From positions 1-33,213 of the forward strand of contig JAEZAM010000092.1 of the NCBI GenBank assembly GCA_023430465.1: a DNA stretch of 33,213 bases, read 5' to 3'. The notes under the pieces are model-generated. The model was not told where the DNA came from. It was given only the letters and a program-made list of their open reading frames with translations, and ran no database searches. Each line of letters starts with the position of its first letter. Positions within the stretch are counted from its first letter, which is position 1. This document shows positions 14,645 to 22,054 of this stretch, one piece after another. This stretch comes from Bacteroidota bacterium (GTDB lineage Bacteria > Bacteroidota > Bacteroidia > Chitinophagales > Chitinophagaceae). Position numbers and translations under genes: made by a program.

Positions 14645-15970
14645 ATGAGCAATTCACATCGCTTCGAAACCCTGCAGCTTCATGCAGGCCAGCAAATCGA
14701 CCCCACAACCAAATCAAGGGCAGTTCCTATCTACCAAACCACTTCGTATGGATTTGACAACAGCGAACATGCCGCCAACCTGTTTGGCTTAAAGCAGTTT
14801 GGCAATATCTATACCCGCATTATGAACCCCACTACCGATGTATTCGAGCAGCGCATTGCAGCATTGGAGGGTGGCGTCGCCGCACTGGCAACAGGCTCCG
14901 GCCAGGCCGCACAGTTTCTTGCACTGAATAATATCCTGCAGGCAGGCGATAACTTCATCAGCACACCCTACCTCTACGGCGGTACATATAATCAATTCAA
15001 GGTGGCTTTCAAACGCCTGGGTATCGAAGTGAGATTTGGCACCGGCGATGATCCGGAAAGCTTTGTTCCGCTGATCGATGCAAAAACAAAAGCCATCTAT
15101 CTTGAAACAATCGGTAACCCGCGGCTGAATATTCCTGACTTTGAGAAATTCGCTGCCCTCGCACGTGAATATGATCTGCCACTGATCGTCGATAATACCT
15201 TTGGTGCAGGCGGCTACCTTTTCCGTCCGCTCGAACATGGCGCTAACATCGTTGTTGAGTCTGCCACAAAATGGATCGGCGGGCATGGTTCCTCCATCGG
15301 CGGCGTGATTGTAGATGGCGGAAACTATAATTGGGGTAATGGCAAATTCCCGCAGTTTACTGAACCTTCTGAGGGCTATCATGGCCTGAAATTCTGGGAA
15401 ATATTCGGGGAGGGGAACCCGCTTGGTCTGCCCAATATTGCGTTTGCCATCCGGGCACGCGTGGAAGGACTGCGTGATTTTGGACCAGCACTCAGCCCCT
15501 TCAATTCCTTCCTGCTGTTGCAGGGATTGGAAACATTATCCCTGCGGCTCGAGCGCCACGTACAAAACGCACAGGCCCTGGCCGAGTGGCTTGAATCACA
15601 TCCCCAGGTTGAATATGTGTGGTACCCCGGCCTTAAGAGCAGCCCCTATCATGCCCTCGCAAAAAAATACCTGGTAAACGGCGCAGGCGGTGTCTTCAAC
15701 TTTGGTATCAAGGGCGGACTGGAAAATGGCAGAAAGTTCATTGATTCTCTCAAACTCATAAGTCACCTCGCAAACGTGGGTGATGCGAAATCACTGGCGA
15801 TACACCCCGCGTCTACGACGCATGAACAATTAAGCGATGCAGAAAGAGAACGCTCCGGTGTACTCCCCAACCTGGTACGCATCAGCGCCGGCCTGGAACA
15901 CATCGATGACATCAAAGCTGATTTCGAACAGGCCTTCGAAGCAGTGTTTTCAAAACAGCTTGCAGTCTGA
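14645..15970 (+). CDS. metY: O-acetylhomoserine sulfhydrylase (aminocarboxypropyltransferase)
   Basis: At 441 residues it has the longer MetY form rather than the ~380-residue MetB form. Diagnostic blocks are FETLQLHAGQ at the N-terminus, SRAVPIYQTTSYGF, YTRIMNPTTDVFEQRIAALEGG, ATGSGQAAQF, LYGGTYNQF, LETIGNPRLN, VDNTFGAGG and the PLP lysine K209 in ESATKWIGGHGSSIGG. The family-specific insertion NYNWGNGKFPQFTEPSEGYHGLKFW follows. It makes homocysteine directly from O-acetylhomoserine and sulfide, using the product of metX. The metX start follows its stop by two bases, indicating tight translational coupling. Its presence beside a metB-like gene suggests both direct sulfhydrylation and trans-sulfuration routes. 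Confidence 0.95.
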   Translation: MSNSHRFETLQLHAGQQIDPTTKSRAVPIYQTTSYGFDNSEHAANLFGLKQFGNIYTRIMNPTTDVFEQRIAALEGGVAALATGSGQAAQFLALNNILQAGDNFISTPYLYGGTYNQFKVAFKRLGIEVRFGTGDDPESFVPLIDAKTKAIYLETIGNPRLNIPDFEKFAALAREYDLPLIVDNTFGAGGYLFRPLEHGANIVVESATKWIGGHGSSIGGVIVDGGNYNWGNGKFPQFTEPSEGYHGLKFWEIFGEGNPLGLPNIAFAIRARVEGLRDFGPALSPFNSFLLLQGLETLSLRLERHVQNAQALAEWLESHPQVEYVWYPGLKSSPYHALAKKYLVNGAGGVFNFGIKGGLENGRKFIDSLKLISHLANVGDAKSLAIHPASTTHEQLSDAERERSGVLPNLVRISAGLEHIDDIKADFEQAFEAVFSKQLAV

Positions 15971-15972
15971 CC

Positions 15973-17031
15973 ATGATATCGACGTTTAGATATGATCAGC
16001 AATTCACGCTGGAATCCGGGATCGTACTGCCCGGGTTCCAGCTTGCCTATACAACACATGGCAGGCTGAATGCAAAGAAAGATAACGTGGTATGGGTCTT
16101 CCACGCACTGACCGCCAACAGCAACCCGCTCGAGTGGTGGCCCGGACTGGTCGGCGACAAAAAATATTTTGACCCTGCCAAGTACTTCATCATTTGTGTC
16201 AACAAACCCGGCAGCCCCTATGGCAGCACCTCGCCATTGACCACCAACCCGTTGACTGGTGAAGCCTACTATCATGACTATCCCGTATTCACTATCCGTG
16301 ACATCATCCGGACCTATCAGCATCTCCGGGAGTCCCTGGGCATTACCCGCGTATTCGCAGGGTTAGGCGGCAGCACCGGTGGCATGCAGGTGCTGGAATG
16401 GGCGATAGAAGAACCGGAACTTTTCGAATACATTGTCCCCATTGCCACAAACGCTGCCCTTTCACCCTGGGCCATTGCGTTCAATGCCAGCCAGCGCATG
16501 GCCATCGAAGCAGATTCGACCTGGCTGGAACGCAAACCTGAAGCGGGCCAGAAAGGGCTTGCCGCAGCCCGGTCTATTGCATTGCTTTCCTACAGGCACT
16601 ACAACGGTTATGCCCTTACGCAACCGCGTGACAAGGCATTCATGCCGATGAACCAGGATATAACCTACGCGGCAGATAACTACCAGCGCTACCAGGGACT
16701 CAAACTTGTGAACAGGTTCAATGCCGCCTGTTATTACCGGCTTAGCCAGGCGATGGACAGTCATGACGTCGGTCGCAACCGGGGTGGCGTGGAAAATGCA
16801 TTGCAGAAGATCACCGCCCGTACACTGGTAATCGGCATCACATCAGATGTGCTGTACCCGATCGAGGAACAGGAATTTCTGCGGGATCATATCCCCGGCG
16901 CAAAAATGCTTTACCTCAACAGCGATTTTGGGCATGACGGCTTTCTGCTTGAATATGAAAAGATAGAAACAGCTCTGAAAGATTTTATAGAAGACAAACA
17001 TTTTACTCCAATGAAAATAGCTGCGAAATAG
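15973..17031 (+). CDS. metX: Homoserine O-acetyltransferase
   Basis: This 352-residue alpha/beta-hydrolase-fold enzyme moves the acetyl group from acetyl-CoA to homoserine. It shows the MetX blocks LAYTTHGRLNAKKDNVVWVFHALT, WWPGLVGDKKYFDPAKYFIIC, PYGSTSP and FTIRDIIRTYQHL. The nucleophile elbow is GGSTGGMQ with Ser134; the usual residue after Ser is Met, here Thr. The rest of the triad is Asp292 in GITSDVLYP and His321 in DFGHDGFL. All three catalytic residues are intact. It sits two bases after metY and 18 bases before the homoserine dehydrogenase gene, within the SAM-I controlled operon. Confidence 0.95.
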   Translation: MISTFRYDQQFTLESGIVLPGFQLAYTTHGRLNAKKDNVVWVFHALTANSNPLEWWPGLVGDKKYFDPAKYFIICVNKPGSPYGSTSPLTTNPLTGEAYYHDYPVFTIRDIIRTYQHLRESLGITRVFAGLGGSTGGMQVLEWAIEEPELFEYIVPIATNAALSPWAIAFNASQRMAIEADSTWLERKPEAGQKGLAAARSIALLSYRHYNGYALTQPRDKAFMPMNQDITYAADNYQRYQGLKLVNRFNAACYYRLSQAMDSHDVGRNRGGVENALQKITARTLVIGITSDVLYPIEEQEFLRDHIPGAKMLYLNSDFGHDGFLLEYEKIETALKDFIEDKHFTPMKIAAK

Positions 17032-17049
17032 CAGCGCAAACAGCATTAC

Positions 17050-18306
17050 ATGGAAACGCACAAGCAACTGACAATTGGTTTATTCGGATTTGGCGTGGTA
17101 GGCGAAGGGCTTTACAAAGTGCTTCAGCAAACACCTTCACTGAACGCAACGCTGAAAAAAGTATGTATCCGCAACCCTGAGAAAAAGAGAAACGCGCCGG
17201 CAGAACTGTTCACCACAGATCGGGATCTGCTGCTGAATGATCCCGAGATCAATGTAATTGTGGAAGTGATCGATGATTCTGAAGCAGCATATTATATCGT
17301 GTCCACGGCACTGAGAAACGGCAAGGACGTAGTAAGCGCCAGCAAGAAAATGATCGCGGAAAATCTTCCCGAACTGCTTGGTCTTCAGAAAACAACCGGC
17401 AGGTCATTCCTGTATGAGGCGGCGGCCTGCGCCTCCATACCAGTGATCCGCAACCTGGAGGAATATTATGATAATGACCTGCTTCATTCAATCAAAGCGA
17501 TCGTGAATGGATCGACCAACTTTATCCTGACCAAAATTTTTGAAGAGGGGCTGGATTTCCGGCAGGCTCTGGTGCTGGCACAGCAACTGGGGTTTGCAGA
17601 AAGCAATCCCAAACTCGACGTGGAGGGATTCGATGCGGTCAACAAATGGACGTTCCTTCTTACCCATGCTTATGGCATCATCACGCGTTCAGAGGATATC
17701 CTGTTCAATGGCATTCAGAATATCGCCATCAGCGATGCTATTGTGGCAAAATCGAGAAACCAGGAGATCAAACTGGTGGCACAGGCGCAGAAGCTTCAAA
17801 ACGGCCAGGTTGCCGCGTTCGTCCTACCGCAATTCATTCCCCAGGAAGATCACCTGGCCTTTGTGAAAAATGAGTACAACGGTGTCGTGATCGAAAGTGG
17901 CTTTGCAGATAAACAATTTTTCTATGGCAAAGGTGCCGGCAGCTTCCCGACTGCCTCTGCCGTGCTCAGTGACATTTCCGCCCTGCGTTACCAGTATAAA
18001 TATGAGTACAAGAAGTTGTACCATCATAACCCCCACGCGTTGAGCCAGGAGGTGTACCTCAAGGTATACGTAAGCTTCGACAACCTCGATCATATCCCGA
18101 AAGAAAAATTCGAGTGGATCGAGGAATGGCATGCGCAGGAAGAAAGGAAATACCTGGTGGGCGTAATCGCGTTCTCAGAACTGAAGAACAGTACCTGGTG
18201 GAAAGAGGGTAGCACGTCGCTGATCCTGGCAGCCAGCCCCGTGATCGAGGACATCGAGGTAAGGAAACTGAAAAAGAAAAGCCTGGAACTGGCAGGGTTG
18301 TTATAA
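17050..18306 (+). CDS. hom: Homoserine dehydrogenase
   Basis: This 418-residue enzyme reduces aspartate semialdehyde to homoserine with NAD(P)H. The N-terminal nucleotide-binding motif is GLFGFGVVGEG. SASKKMIAEN corresponds to the TANK-type segment. The catalytic domain carries IKAIVNGSTNFILTKIFEEG, LAQQLGFAESNPKLDVEGFDAVNKWTFL (with the catalytic Asp/Lys region) and GKGAGSFPTASAVLSDI near the C-terminal side. The C-terminal ~85 residues (KVYVSFDNLDHIPKEKFEWI onward) may be a degenerate ACT-like regulatory region. There is no aspartokinase fused to it. As last gene of the SAM-I operon it places entry into the methionine branch under SAM control, which is notable because homoserine also feeds threonine synthesis. 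Confidence 0.93.
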   Translation: METHKQLTIGLFGFGVVGEGLYKVLQQTPSLNATLKKVCIRNPEKKRNAPAELFTTDRDLLLNDPEINVIVEVIDDSEAAYYIVSTALRNGKDVVSASKKMIAENLPELLGLQKTTGRSFLYEAAACASIPVIRNLEEYYDNDLLHSIKAIVNGSTNFILTKIFEEGLDFRQALVLAQQLGFAESNPKLDVEGFDAVNKWTFLLTHAYGIITRSEDILFNGIQNIAISDAIVAKSRNQEIKLVAQAQKLQNGQVAAFVLPQFIPQEDHLAFVKNEYNGVVIESGFADKQFFYGKGAGSFPTASAVLSDISALRYQYKYEYKKLYHHNPHALSQEVYLKVYVSFDNLDHIPKEKFEWIEEWHAQEERKYLVGVIAFSELKNSTWWKEGSTSLILAASPVIEDIEVRKLKKKSLELAGLL

Positions 18307-18310
18307 GATT

Positions 18311-18336
18311 GAAAGGGACATTGATTTGTCCCTTTC
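18311..18336 (+). terminator. Hairpin closing the methionine operon
   Basis: GAAAGGGACA (18311-18320) and TGTCCCTTTC (18327-18336) form a perfect 10-bp stem with a 6-base loop, 4 bases past the hom stop. There is no T-run behind it; the -7 box of the next gene starts one base later. Confidence 0.65.
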
Positions 18337-18337
18337 C

Positions 18338-18345
18338 TACCTTTG
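18338..18345 (+). promoter_or_regulatory. -7 promoter box of the glycosyltransferase gene
   Basis: TACCTTTG is an exact TAnnTTTG match, 15 bases before the ATG at 18361. No TTTG lies at the expected 19-21 bases upstream, where the operon-closing hairpin sits instead. Confidence 0.5.
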
Positions 18346-18360
18346 CCTGAATATTTCCCG

Positions 18361-19329
18361 ATGAAAGAATTGTCTGTGATCGTAACCGTAATGAATGAGG
18401 AGCTCAACATCCCTTCATTGCTGGCCGCGATCAAATCTGCGCTCACCGATATTGACCATGAAGTCGTACTCGTCGACGACGGATCTACCGACAACACGGT
18501 TCGCTCTATCCTCGAACACGCTGATGATACTACCGTGCTGGTTCAGCTTCGCAAAAATTATGGACAGAGTACGGCGATGACGGCCGGCATCGATCACTCC
18601 ACCGGCCGCTATGTGGCTCTTATCGACGGCGACCTGCAAAACGACCCAACCGATATCCCCGCTATGCTTGACCTGCTGAAACGGGAAGACTGGGATGTGG
18701 TGGCAGGTAACAGGAAGAACAGGAAGGATGGCTTCATCCTGCGCAAGATCCCAAGCCGGATCGCCAACAAACTTATCCGCCGGATGACGGGCGTGTATAT
18801 CAAGGATTATGGCTGCACACTAAAAGTATTCAGGCGCGAAATAGCTGAGGAACTTGGCTTGTATGGCGAGCTCCACCGGTTCATCCCCGTGTTGGCAAAA
18901 CTGCAGGGAGCGCGCATCACGCAGGTGGACGTTAAGCATCATGCCCGCCAGTTCGGGAAAAGTAAGTATGGAATCAACCGGACCTTCAAGGTCATGGCTG
19001 ACCTGATTCTGATGGTGTTCTTCCGGAAATACCTGCAAAAGCCCATGCACCTTTTCGGCACGCTGGGATTCATCAGTTTTGGCCTGGGTGTACTGATCAA
19101 TCTTTACCTGCTGATCGTAAAGATCCTCGGTAATGACATCTGGAACAGGCCGCTGCTGATCCTTGGACTTATCCTGGTGCTTGGAGGTATCCAGCTTGTT
19201 ACCATCGGTATCATTGCGGACATCAACATCCGCACGTATTTCGAATCGCAGAACAAAAAAACCTATACCGTCCGAAAAGTTTATAAAGCGAAAGAGGCGG
19301 AGAGCCCCATTACAGACATCACCGTCTGA
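18361..19329 (+). CDS. Family 2 glycosyltransferase, GtrB/dolichyl-phosphate-mannose-synthase type
   Basis: Starting at the ATG at 18361 (in-frame TTG at 18343) gives 322 residues. The GT-A catalytic domain begins ELSVIVTVMNEELNI, with VLVDDGSTDNT, the metal-binding LIDGDLQNDPTDIP (DxD-type) and VAGNRKNRKDGF. It continues with the DYGCTLKVFRREI and ARQFGKSKYG blocks characteristic of polyprenyl-phosphate glycosyltransferases. Two transmembrane helices follow (about 230-260 and 268-295), then a short charged tail. Such enzymes load a sugar onto the polyprenyl-phosphate carrier at the inner membrane for surface glycan or lipid modification. Its stop codon abuts that of the convergent epimerase gene, within TGATCA. 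Confidence 0.9.
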   Translation: MKELSVIVTVMNEELNIPSLLAAIKSALTDIDHEVVLVDDGSTDNTVRSILEHADDTTVLVQLRKNYGQSTAMTAGIDHSTGRYVALIDGDLQNDPTDIPAMLDLLKREDWDVVAGNRKNRKDGFILRKIPSRIANKLIRRMTGVYIKDYGCTLKVFRREIAEELGLYGELHRFIPVLAKLQGARITQVDVKHHARQFGKSKYGINRTFKVMADLILMVFFRKYLQKPMHLFGTLGFISFGLGVLINLYLLIVKILGNDIWNRPLLILGLILVLGGIQLVTIGIIADINIRTYFESQNKKTYTVRKVYKAKEAESPITDITV

Positions 19330-20301
19330 TCAAACCAGCACATCCTGGTTTTCCGTGTACCAGGTATAAAATTTCCGGAGTCCTTCCTCCAGTTCCGTCT
19401 GTGGCTGATAGCCCAACAACGATTTGGCCTTATCGATGCGCGCATAGGTTGCCGGTACATCACCCGGCTGCTCCTCCATCCATCTGATGCGTGCTTGTTT
19501 GCCCGTAATCATTGAGAGTTGCGCAACCAGATCGCTCAACCTGACACTGTAATTATTGCCCAGGTTGATGACCTCGTAATTCGACCGGTTGTAGTCTATA
19601 GCTGCGATGATTCCTTCCACCGTATCTGCTACGTATGTATAATCGCGGCTGGTGCTACCGTCACCATACATGGTGATTTCCTCATCACGCAACATCGCCC
19701 TGGTGAATTTGTGAATCGCGAGGTCGGGTCGCTGACCTGGACCATAGACAGTAAAAAAGCGTAGTGCTATAAACCGTATGTCATACAGGTGTGCGTACAC
19801 GTGTCCCAGCATTTCGCCGGAGAGTTTTGTCATTGCATATGGACTAATAGGCAACAGCTTCTCATCTTCGCTCCAGGGTAAGTTGGTATTGACACCGTAC
19901 ACGCTGCTGGTAGAAGCAAAAACAAACTGGCGGATATTTTTCTCTTTTGCAAAATCAAGCAGGTGCTGTAAGCCCAGGATATTGGCCCGCTGATAACCGG
20001 CCGGATCGATGATGCTTGGCCTGACACCCGCCCTGGCGGCAAGGTGAATAATCGCATCAACCGGCTCGGAGATCATTTCTGCCAACTGAGAAGAAGAAGT
20101 CCCGCCCAGGTCAGCGTGGTAGAACCGGAAGCGCGGGTCATGCCGGAACGAAACCATGTTTCGCTCCTTGATGGCTGCAGGATAAAACGGATCCAGGTTA
20201 TCGATACAACTGATAAGGATATCCTCCTTTCGGTGCAATAACGTGCGGATAAGGTTGCTGCCTATGAATCCTGCCCCGCCTGTGATCAGATAATGCTGCA
20301 T
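19330..20301 (-). CDS. NAD-dependent nucleotide-sugar epimerase, UDP-glucuronate 4-epimerase-like
   Basis: The ATG at 20301 gives 323 residues starting directly with the Rossmann segment MQHYLITGGAGFIGSNL (GxxGxxG). Extended-SDR catalytic residues are present: Ser/Thr in FASTSSVYG and the YxxxK motif in SPYAMTKLSGE. RFFTVYGPGQRPDLAIHKF followed by GDGSTSRDYTYVAD is the pattern of GalE-related 4-epimerases acting on UDP-glucuronate (CapI/LspL type). The exact substrate is not proved. The product would feed polysaccharide synthesis, consistent with the converging glycosyltransferase. It is divergent from kduI with a 160-base shared upstream region. Confidence 0.85.
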   Translation of the reverse strand: MQHYLITGGAGFIGSNLIRTLLHRKEDILISCIDNLDPFYPAAIKERNMVSFRHDPRFRFYHADLGGTSSSQLAEMISEPVDAIIHLAARAGVRPSIIDPAGYQRANILGLQHLLDFAKEKNIRQFVFASTSSVYGVNTNLPWSEDEKLLPISPYAMTKLSGEMLGHVYAHLYDIRFIALRFFTVYGPGQRPDLAIHKFTRAMLRDEEITMYGDGSTSRDYTYVADTVEGIIAAIDYNRSNYEVINLGNNYSVRLSDLVAQLSMITGKQARIRWMEEQPGDVPATYARIDKAKSLLGYQPQTELEEGLRKFYTWYTENQDVLV

Positions 20302-20461
20302 ATAAGCTGTGAAAATAATCAATAATCAGCAGCCTTGTTTGTGTGTAAAAAACTCAGTTCCGGACATCATGCCGGGAACGTTTCCGTAATCCTCCTTTCC
20401 CCGTATGCATGTTTCTATTAGCTTTACTGCCTGTACAGTTACATTTCGCTAAATTATCAAC

Positions 20462-21292
20462 ATGAAGATCATTCACCAGGTTCATCCGGAGGACTTCCGG
20501 AAATATGATACCGCACAGATCCGCGAAAAATTTCTGCTGGAAGGTCTAGTTATCGAGGATCAGCTTCAATACGTATACACCCACTATGACCGCATGATAG
20601 TAGGCGCGGCATGGCCCGTGGGAGGTCCACTGCAATTGTATACGCACGATGCGCTGAAAGCGGATTACTTCCTGGAAAGACGGGAGATCGGCATCATCAA
20701 CATCGCTGGCCCGGGAGTGGTAACAGCGGATGGTGACAGGCATGAAATGCAAAAGCAGGACTGCCTCTATATCGGCATGGGTGTGAACGAAGTTACGTTC
20801 GCCAGCGCCTCAACGGCTGATCCCGCCAAATTTATTTTCTTCTCCTGCCCCGCTCACATGAATTACCCCACGCAGCTTATGAAACCCGAGGGTGCGCTGC
20901 AGGCGGAGATGGGGAGCCTGGACAATAATAATCACAGGGTGATCAATAAATACATTCACCTGGATGGAATAAGAAGTTGTCAGCTAGTTCTTGGCGTTAC
21001 TAATTTCAAGAAAGGCAGCATCTGGAATACGATGCCGCCGCATCTGCATGACCGGCGGATGGAAGCCTATTTTTATTTTGACCTGCCACAGGATCAGCGT
21101 GTCATTCATTTCATGGGACAACCCGACGAAACCAGGCATATTTTTCTGCGCAACGAAGAGGCGGTGCTTTCGCCGGCCTGGAGCATTCACAGCGGTGTAG
21201 CGACTGCAAATTATTCATTCATCTGGGCGATGGCCGGTGAGAACATGGTGTTTACCGACATGGACCAGGTCGCTCTTCAAAACCTCAAATAG
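20462..21292 (+). CDS. kduI: 5-keto-4-deoxyuronate isomerase
   Basis: The 276-residue length and sequence match KduI, a zinc-dependent cupin that converts 5-keto-4-deoxyuronate to 3-deoxy-D-glycero-2,5-hexodiulosonate during breakdown of unsaturated uronates. Markers are the N-terminal HPEDFRKYDTAQIREKFL, ERREIGIINIAGPG, and the metal site block MPPHLHDRRMEAYFYFDL with two His and a Glu. The second site is WSIHSGVATANYSFIWAMAGEN. kduD follows after 3 bases. A possible -7 box TACATTTC (20440-20447) lies 14 bases before the ATG. No pectate, alginate or glycosaminoglycan lyase is present in the window, so the polymer feeding this step is not known. Confidence 0.96.
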   Translation: MKIIHQVHPEDFRKYDTAQIREKFLLEGLVIEDQLQYVYTHYDRMIVGAAWPVGGPLQLYTHDALKADYFLERREIGIINIAGPGVVTADGDRHEMQKQDCLYIGMGVNEVTFASASTADPAKFIFFSCPAHMNYPTQLMKPEGALQAEMGSLDNNNHRVINKYIHLDGIRSCQLVLGVTNFKKGSIWNTMPPHLHDRRMEAYFYFDLPQDQRVIHFMGQPDETRHIFLRNEEAVLSPAWSIHSGVATANYSFIWAMAGENMVFTDMDQVALQNLK

Positions 21293-21295
21293 ATC

Positions 21296-22054
21296 ATGCC
21301 TGATTTCAGACTTGATGGGCAATTGGCCCTGGTTACCGGCAGCAGCCGGGGCATTGGCAAAGCAGTGGCCGTGGCGCTCGCAGAAGCCGGTGCAGATATT
21401 ATTGGCCTAAGTTCGAAAGCCGAACCCGGTTCTGAAACAGAACAGGCGGTAAGAAAAACAGGCCGGCAGTTCTATTCCTATGCATGCGACCTGTCTGACA
21501 GAGCGGCCCTCTACAACGTTATTTCAGCTATAAAGTCGGATCATGCAAGAGTTGATATACTGATCAACAACGCAGGAAGCATACGACGCAAGCCGGTGGC
21601 GGAACATCCGGATGAAGACTGGGATAATATCATCAACATTAATCTTGATGCTCCCTTCATTCTCACGCGGGAGTTCGGCAAACTGATGGTAGAGCGTGGC
21701 AGTGGCAAGATCATTTTCACCTGCTCGCTCCTTTCCTTCCAGGGTGGGATAACCGTTCCCGGCTATGCTGCGAGCAAAGGCGCTGTCAGCTCGTTATTGA
21801 AAGCATTCGCCAATGAGTGGGCAAAATATGGCGTTAATGTAAATGGTGTTGCCCCGGGTTATATCGCAACGGATAATACTGCCCAGTTGAGGGATGATCC
21901 TGAACGCAGTGCCTCGATCTTATCCCGCATTCCGGCCAACCGTTGGGGCCAGCCGGAGGATATGGCAGGTGCCTACGTGTTCCTTGCTTCCCCCGCAGCA
22001 GCGTATGTCCATGGAACCATCCTGACAGTTGACGGTGGCTGGATGGGACGTTGA
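21296..22054 (+). CDS. kduD: 2-dehydro-3-deoxy-D-gluconate 5-dehydrogenase (KduD-type SDR)
   Basis: This 252-residue classical short-chain dehydrogenase has the cofactor motif TGSSRGIG, NNAG, catalytic Ser in FTCSLLSFQGG, YAASK (Tyr/Lys) and the C-terminal VDGGW. The segments IRRKPVAEHPDEDW and TALREFxxAxNPR-like spacing around APGYIATDNTAQLRDDPERS fit KduD, which oxidises or reduces the diketo product of KduI to 2-keto-3-deoxygluconate. The 3-base gap after kduI supports this. Its stop codon abuts the stop of the convergent FG-GAP lipoprotein gene within TGATCA, leaving no room for a separate terminator. Confidence 0.93.
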   Translation: MPDFRLDGQLALVTGSSRGIGKAVAVALAEAGADIIGLSSKAEPGSETEQAVRKTGRQFYSYACDLSDRAALYNVISAIKSDHARVDILINNAGSIRRKPVAEHPDEDWDNIININLDAPFILTREFGKLMVERGSGKIIFTCSLLSFQGGITVPGYAASKGAVSSLLKAFANEWAKYGVNVNGVAPGYIATDNTAQLRDDPERSASILSRIPANRWGQPEDMAGAYVFLASPAAAYVHGTILTVDGGWMGR

